Shown one piece after another: positions 1-5,381 of a stretch of 5,381 bases of DNA (positions are counted from its first letter, which is position 1; every line of letters starts with the position of its first letter). A program made the position numbers and the translations under genes. Origin of the DNA: Bacteroidales bacterium (GTDB lineage: Bacteria > Bacteroidota > Bacteroidia > Bacteroidales > WCHB1-69); assembly GCA_024400715.1 (NCBI GenBank), contig JAKSMH010000107.1:1-5381 (forward strand), written 5' to 3'. A model generated the notes under the pieces. The model saw only the letters and a list, made by a program, of their open reading frames with translations, was not told the origin of the DNA and did not search any database.

Positions 1-308
1 TCGAAGCTGCCAAAGCAGGTTGGTGGATCCTCATCATCTATTACTTCTTCATGACCGTGGCCGAATTGTTCATTTCTCCACTTGGTTTGTCATTCGTTTC
101 AAAAGTGGCTCCAAAACACCTCCTTGGTCTCTGTCAAGGTTTGTGGTTAGGTGCTACCGCAGTAGGCAACGGCCTTTTGTGGCTCGGACCTCTGATGTAC
201 AACAAATGGCCTATTTGGGAATGCTGGGCAGTATTTATGGGCGTATGCCTCATTTCTATGGGTGTGATGCTCGGTATGGTCAAATGGCTTGAAAGAGTTG
301 CTAAATAA
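1..308 (+). CDS. POT-family proton-coupled peptide transporter, C-terminal fragment (5' end outside window)
   Basis: The reading frame is open from base 3 at the left edge to the TAA at 306-308 and gives the last 101 residues of an inner-membrane protein. Three hydrophobic segments are visible at about fragment residues 6-31, 41-62 and 71-94, ending in a short basic tail. The stretch ELFISPLGLSFVSKVAP (21-37), followed by a glycine-rich GLCQGLWLGATAVGNGLL helix (42-59), is typical of the last helices of the POT/PTR2 (DtpT-like) branch of the major facilitator superfamily, which imports di- and tripeptides with protons. The substrate-binding and ExxER proton-coupling motifs lie in the missing N-terminal part, so substrate specificity cannot be judged. 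It is the last gene of its transcript, because a terminator follows 21 bases after the stop. An ATG at 51 is only an internal methionine, since the frame and the homology continue upstream of it. Confidence 0.85.
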   Translation, partial: EAAKAGWWILIIYYFFMTVAELFISPLGLSFVSKVAPKHLLGLCQGLWLGATAVGNGLLWLGPLMYNKWPIWECWAVFMGVCLISMGVMLGMVKWLERVAK

Positions 309-329
309 AAAAACAATCAATAAATCACG

Positions 330-366
330 AAAAAGGCTTCCTTTATGGAGGCCTTTTTGGTTTTTA
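330..366 (+). terminator. Rho-independent terminator after the peptide transporter
   Basis: A 12-bp stem pairs 330-341 with 347-358 (one G-U wobble, otherwise perfect) around a 5-base loop TTTAT. The 3' arm ends in TTTTT, followed by GG and a second TTTTT at 361-365. The 5' arm starts with an A run, so the hairpin could also work on the opposite strand, but no minus-strand gene points at it. It separates the transporter from the downstream operon. Confidence 0.9.
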
Positions 367-390
367 TTAATATGGTATAGATAAAAATGT

Positions 391-398
391 TATCTTTG
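391..398 (+). promoter_or_regulatory. Bacteroidota-type promoter -7 element (TATCTTTG) for the five-gene operon
   Basis: TATCTTTG is an exact match to the TAnnTTTG -7 consensus recognised by the primary sigma factor of Bacteroidota. It lies in the only long non-coding gap (309-412), between a terminator and the first gene of a tightly packed series. No good TTTG -33 element sits at the expected distance; the region around 365-371 is merely A/T-rich. Transcription should start a few bases downstream, near 402-405, leaving a leader of only about 8-11 bases before the ATG at 413. Confidence 0.75.
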
Positions 399-412
399 CC
401 AAAATTTATTGT

Positions 413-1369
413 ATGGCTCTAAATACTATCAATGTTGCTGATTTTGAATGGCAAATTATCATGAATCCCAACGCCTGCGAGAGGAGGAACTTTGACGAAT
501 GGACTGATATTATTGCCAAATTGGAGCAACATCATATTCAATATAAAGTACACTATTCCGACGGCAGCCACGCCGGCATCAAGATTACCAAAAACCTGTG
601 CCGCGACGGCTACCGCTATTTTCTTGTCGTGGGTGGCGACGGAACCATCAACGAAGTGGTCAACGGCATTTTCGGTTCACGCGTGAACACCAACGAGGTC
701 TTTTTGGCCGTCATCCCGCACGGACGGGGCAACGACTGGGCAAGAACTCACCATTTCCCTGTCAATCAATTGGATACCATAGACGGATTTATTAAAGGAA
801 ATTTCACCCCCCACGATATTGGTTTAACCAAGGTTTACCAAGAAGGAGATATGCTCGAAAAACGCTATTTCCTCAATATCAATAGCTATTGCTATTCCGC
901 CGAGGTCATTTATGAAACCATCTACAACAAACCGCTATTCAAAAAGATTTCCGTTTATCTATTGCGGGCTATCACAACCCTTTTCAAATTCAAATTCAAA
1001 AAGATAAACATTAAGTCTGAAGAATTTCAATATGAAGGAATGCCCTTTATGATGGTCGTAGCTATCTGTCAATACAATGGCGGAGGTATGCGTCAAGCTC
1101 CCCAAGCCCAATACGACGATGGGCTTTTTGATGTGGTTATCATTCCTAAAATCAGTAAAATGACCGTGATTAGAAAAATTAAATACATCTTCACGGGAGA
1201 GCATCTCAAAATGATTGAAGGAGTTCAGTTTTTCCGTACCAACAAATTAGTCATCGACTCTTCTCCCTACATTTTGGGAGAAATGGAAGGTGAGCTTTTG
1301 GCACAAGGGCGTTATGAAATCGAAATGCTGCCCAATTCTCTTAATATTTTGACTTTCAACCAACAATAA
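413..1369 (+). CDS. Diacylglycerol kinase family lipid kinase
   Basis: This 318-residue protein is a cytosolic or membrane-peripheral kinase of the DAGK-catalytic (DgkB/YegS/sphingosine kinase) family, which phosphorylates a lipid hydroxyl, usually diacylglycerol to phosphatidic acid. Visible family marks are the N-terminal strand ending in NPNA (18-21, usually NPxAG), the nucleotide-binding loop GGDGT (74-78) followed by INEVVNG, the PHGRGNDWAR segment (102-111; commonly GTGNDFAR), and GGGMRQAPQAQYDDGLFDVV (223-242), whose acidic residues belong to the metal and active-site network. Near the C-terminus the usual DGE motif reads MEGE (291-294). There is no signal peptide or membrane segment, and the length is normal for the family. 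The ATG at 413 is the only plausible start, 14 bases after the promoter element. It is the first gene of the operon, one base from the DAHP synthase gene. Family assignment is secure; the exact lipid substrate is not. Confidence 0.92.
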   Translation: MALNTINVADFEWQIIMNPNACERRNFDEWTDIIAKLEQHHIQYKVHYSDGSHAGIKITKNLCRDGYRYFLVVGGDGTINEVVNGIFGSRVNTNEVFLAVIPHGRGNDWARTHHFPVNQLDTIDGFIKGNFTPHDIGLTKVYQEGDMLEKRYFLNINSYCYSAEVIYETIYNKPLFKKISVYLLRAITTLFKFKFKKINIKSEEFQYEGMPFMMVVAICQYNGGGMRQAPQAQYDDGLFDVVIIPKISKMTVIRKIKYIFTGEHLKMIEGVQFFRTNKLVIDSSPYILGEMEGELLAQGRYEIEMLPNSLNILTFNQQ

Positions 1370-1370
1370 A

Positions 1371-2408
1371 ATGTTCAACACCACCATTGTCGCAGGTCCT
1401 TGCGCTGCCGAATCCTATGAGCAGCTATCCCTTACAGCCAAGGGACTGGTTGAATCATTAGCCGCTCAACAGCAGCAACTGGATTACTTTCGAGCCGGTG
1501 TGTGGAAACCCCGCAGCCAACCCGATGCCTTTGCAGGTTGTGGAGAAAAGGCACTGCCGTGGTTGCAAAACATCCAAGAGCAATATGGCATTCCGGTTTG
1601 TGTGGAAGTCAATGCTCCCGAACAATTGGACCTTTGCGAAAAGCACCACATCAAGACTATTTGGATTGGCTCACGAACCAGTGTCAATCCTTTCGATATT
1701 CAGGAAATCGCATCTGCCATTCAAGGTCGTGACTTTACCGTGATGGTTAAAAATCCAATGATTGCCGACCTCAAACTCTGGATTGGCAACATTGAGCGTT
1801 TCAAAAAAGCAGGCATTGCCAAACTCTTTGCCATCCACCGTGGCTTTGCCGACAGTAACGAAAGCGTCTATCGGAACCGCCCCGGCTGGGAAATTGCCAT
1901 CGACCTGAAAGTTCATTTTCCTGAAATTCCAATTCTTTGCGATCCTTCCCACATCGCCGGAAATCGCCAATATATTGCCCAGCTGTCCCAGTTATCCTTG
2001 GATTACGGTTTCAACGGCTTGATGATCGAATCTCATTATCAGCCGGAAAAAGCCCTCAGTGATGCCGCACAACAACTCACCCCGCAAGAACTCGCCCATC
2101 TTCTACAACAACTCAACTTTAAAAACAGCACTTCCTCCCCTGCCGAAAATGAATTAAGAAAACAAAGAACACAAATTAACAATATCGATACTCAACTCGG
2201 CGTATTGCTTCGCAAACGCATGGAAATTGTTGACACTATCGCACAAATCAAAAAAGAACACAACTTACCCGTTGTCCAACCCGAACAATGGAAAAAGGTT
2301 GTGGGAATTTATCAGGACGAATCATTAAAAGATGATGATTTTCAAGATTTTATCAATAATTTCTTAGAACTTCTACATCAATCGTCCGTCAAACGTCAAA
2401 GAAAATAA
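1371..2408 (+). CDS. Bifunctional DAHP synthase (type I-beta) / chorismate mutase (AroQ type)
   Basis: This 345-residue cytosolic fusion has two aromatic-pathway activities. Residues 1 to about 250 form a KDO8P-synthase-like DAHP synthase barrel, which condenses phosphoenolpyruvate and erythrose 4-phosphate. It shows AGPCAAES (8-15), KPRSQP (46-51), IHRGF (155-159), CDPSHIAGN (190-198) and IESH (219-222). Cys11, His194, Glu220 and Asp231 fit the metal ligands of this class; the His-Glu-Asp spacing of 26 and 11 residues matches the Thermotoga enzyme. Residues about 258-340 are an all-helical AroQ chorismate mutase (chorismate to prephenate). Aligned to the E. coli mutase domain, Arg266, Arg283 and Lys294 match Arg11, Arg28 and Lys39, while the Arg51 position appears to be Gln306. 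In known fusions of this type the mutase domain often serves as a feedback sensor for the synthase through prephenate. No separate N-terminal ACT or ferredoxin-like regulatory domain is present. The gene sits 1 base after the kinase and 2 before the protease. Confidence 0.95.
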   Translation: MFNTTIVAGPCAAESYEQLSLTAKGLVESLAAQQQQLDYFRAGVWKPRSQPDAFAGCGEKALPWLQNIQEQYGIPVCVEVNAPEQLDLCEKHHIKTIWIGSRTSVNPFDIQEIASAIQGRDFTVMVKNPMIADLKLWIGNIERFKKAGIAKLFAIHRGFADSNESVYRNRPGWEIAIDLKVHFPEIPILCDPSHIAGNRQYIAQLSQLSLDYGFNGLMIESHYQPEKALSDAAQQLTPQELAHLLQQLNFKNSTSSPAENELRKQRTQINNIDTQLGVLLRKRMEIVDTIAQIKKEHNLPVVQPEQWKKVVGIYQDESLKDDDFQDFINNFLELLHQSSVKRQRK

Positions 2409-2410
2409 TT

Positions 2411-4030
2411 ATGAGTGAACCAAATTTCACCGAAGAGAGAAGCTCACACGGAGAACGAATCCGTACATTTTTCACTATTTTGATATCATGTTTAGGGGGA
2501 AGGATCGTGGCCGTGTATTTGCTTCCCTCCAGACAAAAAGGACTATCGCATTCGCAAACCAATAAATTAGACGAAGTCATCAAATATGTCAACGCTTATT
2601 ATGTTGATACCGTCAATACCGACAAATTATTTGAAACGGCCATCAATGCTATGTTACAAGGACTTGACCCTCATTCCACCTACGCCAATGCCACCGACAA
2701 CAAGGCAATGATGGAATCTTTAGAGGGAGCGTTTGAAGGTGTAGGCATTCAGTTTAGCATTATGAACGACACCATTATGGTGGTTTCAACCATTACGGGC
2801 GGCCCTTCCGAAAAGCAAGGCATTCGTGCCGGCGACAGAATCGTGAAAGTGGATGACAAAGTGGTGGCCGGTGTCGGCATTCAAAACGAAGATGTGATGA
2901 AGATGCTTCGTGGCAAGAAAAAAACCACCGTCAAAATCGGCATTATGCGAGATGGTTTCAAACAAGTGTATGACTATACCGTCACCAGAGATGTTATTCC
3001 GACCTATACCTTAGACATCGCCTATATGATTGACGACCATACCGGTTACATCAAAATCAACCAGTTTGGTGCTACAACAGGAAAGGAATTCAGCGAAGCC
3101 ATCAGCAAGCTGAAAAAGAAAGGTATGAGCAAGATGATCTTGGACCTTCGAAGCAATTCGGGCGGCTTCTTAGATGCGGCCATTCAGGTTTGCGATGAAT
3201 TTCTTCCCAAAGGAGAGATGATTGTCTATACGGAAGGATTGCGCGTGCCCACGGACAAGATTTACGCTACTCGTTACGGCAATTTTGAAACGGGTGAAGT
3301 GGTCGTTCTCATCGATGATTTCAGCGCATCGGCAAGTGAAATTGTGGCGGGAGCCATACAGGACAACGACCGCGGCATTGTCATTGGTCGCCGCTCCTTC
3401 GGAAAAGGCCTTGTCCAGCGTCAAATCGACTTGGCCGACAAGTCCAGTATCCGTCTCACCGTAGCCCGTTACCACACCCCCTCAGGCCGCTGCATTCAAC
3501 GACAATATGGCAACGGCACGGAAGCCTACTATGAAGATTTCATCGATCGTTATTACCGGGGCGAAATGAATCATGCCGATAGTATCAAATTTGATGAAAA
3601 TCAAAAATTTATAACCAAAAAAGGCAGAATCGTTTATGGCGGAGGCGGCATTATGCCCGATTATTTCATTCCTCTTGATGAAGATAGTACACTCAACGCC
3701 TTCTATCAAGTCCTGAACTCTTCGGCCATCATTCAATTTGCCTTCAACTATGCCACCGAAAACAAAGCAACTTTGCTCAAACAATACCCTACGGCCAACG
3801 ATTATGTGCAGGAAATGACCATCAGCAACGACCTGCTTAAACAACTGCTGAATTTCTATACTCAAAAGAATGGCCAAAAGGTGCAGAACATCAACAACGA
3901 ATCCATCAAAGAACTGAAAATCTGGCTGAAAGCACTCATCGGACGAGACGTATATAAAGATGAGGCGTTTTATCCGGTTATCAATAGCAATGACAAAGCC
4001 ATCTTAAAAGCATTATCCATCCAAAAGTAA
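2411..4030 (+). CDS. S41-family C-terminal processing peptidase (Ctp/Prc-like), membrane-anchored, with PDZ domain
   Basis: This 539-residue serine protease should trim or degrade periplasmic proteins from their C-termini. A charged N-terminus (1-18) leads into a hydrophobic stretch at about 20-38, best read as an uncleaved signal anchor; it is weak, with Gly29, Gly30 and Arg31 in the middle. The DPHSTY motif (86-91) belongs to the N-terminal helical region. A PDZ domain spans about 107-193 and includes GVGIQF and the GIRAGDRIVKVDD ligand-groove segment. The peptidase domain follows, with LDLRSNSGGFLDAA (244-257), SASASE (305-310) and FGKGLVQ (330-336). Ser307 and Lys332 are 25 apart, as in the Ser-Lys dyad of plant and bacterial CtpA, and Gln336 completes the usual Ser-Lys-Gln set, so the enzyme looks active. 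About 170 further residues (from roughly 365) form a C-terminal region of the kind seen in long Bacteroidota members. The ATG is 2 bases after the preceding stop. Confidence 0.93.
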   Translation: MSEPNFTEERSSHGERIRTFFTILISCLGGRIVAVYLLPSRQKGLSHSQTNKLDEVIKYVNAYYVDTVNTDKLFETAINAMLQGLDPHSTYANATDNKAMMESLEGAFEGVGIQFSIMNDTIMVVSTITGGPSEKQGIRAGDRIVKVDDKVVAGVGIQNEDVMKMLRGKKKTTVKIGIMRDGFKQVYDYTVTRDVIPTYTLDIAYMIDDHTGYIKINQFGATTGKEFSEAISKLKKKGMSKMILDLRSNSGGFLDAAIQVCDEFLPKGEMIVYTEGLRVPTDKIYATRYGNFETGEVVVLIDDFSASASEIVAGAIQDNDRGIVIGRRSFGKGLVQRQIDLADKSSIRLTVARYHTPSGRCIQRQYGNGTEAYYEDFIDRYYRGEMNHADSIKFDENQKFITKKGRIVYGGGGIMPDYFIPLDEDSTLNAFYQVLNSSAIIQFAFNYATENKATLLKQYPTANDYVQEMTISNDLLKQLLNFYTQKNGQKVQNINNESIKELKIWLKALIGRDVYKDEAFYPVINSNDKAILKALSIQK

Positions 4031-4037
4031 ACTTATT

Positions 4038-4559
4038 ATGAAAAATTACCGCGAAAGACTAAAAAACATTACCACTTTTATCTTTGATTTTGACGGAGTT
4101 CTCTCGGATGGAAAAATCTGGGTGCTTCCCGACGGAGAACAAGTCAGAGCTACCGGCGTTAAAGATGGATATGCACTTCAATACGCCTTAAAAAAGGGTT
4201 ATCGTGTGGCCATCATTTCGGGAGGAATCGCCGATTCTATGCGCCTGCGATACAAAAATTTTCCCGGCATAGAAATCTACCTCAGCGTACACGACAAAAC
4301 GAAAGTTTTTGAGGAATATATGGCTAAACACGGCATCACGGAAAACGAAATCCTAATGATGGGTGATGATATTCCTGATTACGAAATTATGCGTCGCTGC
4401 AGCATCAAAACCTGCCCCGCCGACGCTTCTCAGGAAATCAAAGACATCGTGGACTACATTTCGTTTCAAAACGGCGGCCAAGGTGCCGTTCGCGACGTAA
4501 TTGAACAAACCTTAAAAGCACAAGGTCGCTGGTTTGAAGCCGACGCCTGCATTTGGTAA
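4038..4559 (+). CDS. kdsC: KdsC-like HAD phosphatase (probable 3-deoxy-D-manno-octulosonate 8-phosphate phosphatase)
   Basis: This 173-residue cytosolic protein is a cap-less HAD-superfamily phosphatase of the KdsC/YrbI group, which hydrolyses KDO 8-phosphate to KDO for lipid A core synthesis. All four HAD motifs are present: FDFDG (16-20, nucleophile Asp17 and acid/base Asp19), IISGG (59-63, Ser61), Lys87 in the HDKTK stretch, and GDDIPD (109-114, Asp110/Asp111/Asp114). Further group marks are VKDGYALQ (41-48), CPADAS (126-131) and GGQGAVRDVIEQ (146-157). The protein is slightly shorter than E. coli KdsC (188 residues) and ends in a different tail, ADACIW. No KDO8P synthase, KDO transferase or CMP-KDO synthetase gene is in view, so the substrate rests on homology; a related sugar-acid phosphate such as a nonulosonate 9-phosphate is possible. 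It lies 7 bases after the protease stop and 5 before xerD, in the same transcript. Confidence 0.87.
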   Translation: MKNYRERLKNITTFIFDFDGVLSDGKIWVLPDGEQVRATGVKDGYALQYALKKGYRVAIISGGIADSMRLRYKNFPGIEIYLSVHDKTKVFEEYMAKHGITENEILMMGDDIPDYEIMRRCSIKTCPADASQEIKDIVDYISFQNGGQGAVRDVIEQTLKAQGRWFEADACIW

Positions 4560-4564
4560 ATATT

Positions 4565-5381
4565 ATGGAATCTTCCATTCTCCGTTACAAGCAATACATT
4601 AAATTGGAACGCTCAATGTCGCCCAAAACGGTTGAAGCATACATTCACGACATTGAAAAGCTAAACAATTTTTTGTCTGGAAGAAAAAATTTGGAAGAAG
4701 TTCAATTGGAAGATTTACAGGATTTTATGGCTTCATTATATGATGATAAAATGGCCGCACGCAGTCAAGCCCGTATCATCTCTGGACTGAAATCCTTCTA
4801 TCACTTTTTACTTTTTGAGCACCTCATTGAGCACGACCCCACCGAATTGTTGGACACCCCCAAAATTGGGCGACATCTACCCGAAGTCCTTTCTATCCCT
4901 GAAATTGAAGCCATCCTCAACACCATCGACCTCAGCACGGCTGAAGGACACCGAAACAAAGCCATCATTGAAGTGATGTATGGTTGCGGCTTGCGTGTTA
5001 GCGAGGTTGTAAATTTCAGATTATCAAATCTTTATTTTACAGAAAATTATATTCGTATTATCGGGAAAGGCGACAAAGAGCGCTTGGTTCCTATTGGACA
5101 AACCGCCCAAAAAGCCATTAATTTATATATTGAAGGTCAACGGCAACAAATCAAAATCAAGAAAGGCGAAGAAGATTTCGTCTTTCTTAACCGACGCGGT
5201 GCCCGACTTACTCGGGAAATGATTTTTATGATGATTAAAAAGACCGCGGAAGAAGCCGGCGTTACCAAAACCATCAGTCCACACACCTTCCGTCATTCTT
5301 TTGCCACGCATTTAGTGGAAGGCGGTGCCGACCTGCGCGCCGTTCAGGAAATGCTCGGCCACGAAAGCATCACTACCACAG
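4565..5381 (+). CDS. xerD: Tyrosine recombinase XerD (3' end outside window)
   Basis: The first 272 codons of a site-specific recombinase are present, still open at the right edge. XerD acts with XerC, or alone in some lineages, at the chromosomal dif site to resolve chromosome dimers, under control of FtsK. The N-terminal SAM-like DNA-binding domain spans about residues 4-90, with the family phrase SPKTVEAYIHDI at 19-30. The catalytic domain follows from about 108. Visible active-site residues are Arg144 (GCGLRVSE), Lys168 (GKGDKERLVP), His240 and Arg243 (SPHTFRHSFATHL) and His266 (MLGH). All are offset by exactly four from E. coli XerD (148, 172, 244, 247, 270), so the nucleophilic tyrosine should be residue 275, just past the window. 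The ATG at 4565, 5 bases after the upstream stop, gives the normal N-terminus. The housekeeping XerD signature and operon position argue against a mobile-element integrase. XerC cannot be fully excluded, but the sequence is closer to XerD. Confidence 0.92.
   Translation, partial: MESSILRYKQYIKLERSMSPKTVEAYIHDIEKLNNFLSGRKNLEEVQLEDLQDFMASLYDDKMAARSQARIISGLKSFYHFLLFEHLIEHDPTELLDTPKIGRHLPEVLSIPEIEAILNTIDLSTAEGHRNKAIIEVMYGCGLRVSEVVNFRLSNLYFTENYIRIIGKGDKERLVPIGQTAQKAINLYIEGQRQQIKIKKGEEDFVFLNRRGARLTREMIFMMIKKTAEEAGVTKTISPHTFRHSFATHLVEGGADLRAVQEMLGHESITTT

Noticed and set aside
20..292. A 90-codon + strand frame overlapping the transporter fragment
   Set aside because: The other frame gives membrane helices and POT-family motifs up to a stop just before the terminator; this one gives a composition with no recognisable pattern.
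309..412. Possible riboswitch or small RNA in the only long intergenic gap
   Set aside because: The gap is fully explained by the terminator hairpin and the promoter; the predicted leader is too short to fold into a regulatory element.
1671..1970. Minus-strand open frame of 99 codons within the DAHP synthase gene
   Set aside because: It is antisense to the conserved barrel core containing the metal ligands; codon structure belongs to the + strand gene.
3170..3877. Long open frames on the minus strand opposite the protease gene (3170-3475 and 3482-3877)
   Set aside because: They are antisense to a protein with an intact Ser-Lys-Gln catalytic set and family motifs throughout, their translations resemble no family I know, and they have no promoter or partner genes. 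They are shadows of the real gene.
4079..4086. Second TATCTTTG, matching the -7 promoter consensus, near the start of the phosphatase gene
   Set aside because: It lies inside the coding sequence for the HAD nucleophile motif (FIFDFDG), has no TTTG-like -33 element about 20 bases upstream, and would start a transcript inside the gene, so chance is the simplest reading.
4565..5381. Tyrosine recombinase as the integrase of a mobile element or an invertible DNA switch
   Set aside because: Residue spacing matches housekeeping XerD exactly, it is embedded in an operon of core genes, and no inverted repeats, attachment sites or tRNA gene are visible nearby.

Overview
The window looks like ordinary chromosomal DNA from a member of the Bacteroidota, probably Bacteroidales. 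Four things point that way: a TATCTTTG promoter element of the TAnnTTTG type; start codons preceded by A/T-rich sequence with no purine-rich Shine-Dalgarno; a fused DAHP synthase/chorismate mutase of the KDO8P-synthase-like type, an arrangement common in that phylum; and transporter, protease and HAD phosphatase sequences of the type seen there. The genus cannot be told from this stretch.

Layout: all genes are on the + strand. Bases 1-308 hold the 3' end of a POT-family (proton-coupled oligopeptide) transporter. It is closed by a strong intrinsic terminator at 330-366. A new promoter (391-398) then drives a compact gene series with gaps of only 1, 2, 7 and 5 bases: a diacylglycerol-kinase-family lipid kinase (413-1369), a bifunctional DAHP synthase/chorismate mutase (1371-2408), a membrane-anchored S41 C-terminal processing protease with a PDZ domain (2411-4030), a KdsC-like HAD phosphatase (4038-4559), and the tyrosine recombinase XerD (4565 to the right edge, cut about three residues before its expected catalytic tyrosine).

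The five genes are almost certainly one transcription unit, but they do not form one pathway. They combine envelope lipid or LPS-related chemistry (lipid kinase, KdsC-like phosphatase), entry to aromatic amino acid synthesis, periplasmic proteolysis and chromosome dimer resolution. I see no CRISPR, RNA gene, insertion sequence or defence system, and no convincing new biological system. The points most worth checking are residue departures in the chorismate mutase domain and lipid kinase, the very short predicted leader of the operon, and the mixed operon content.
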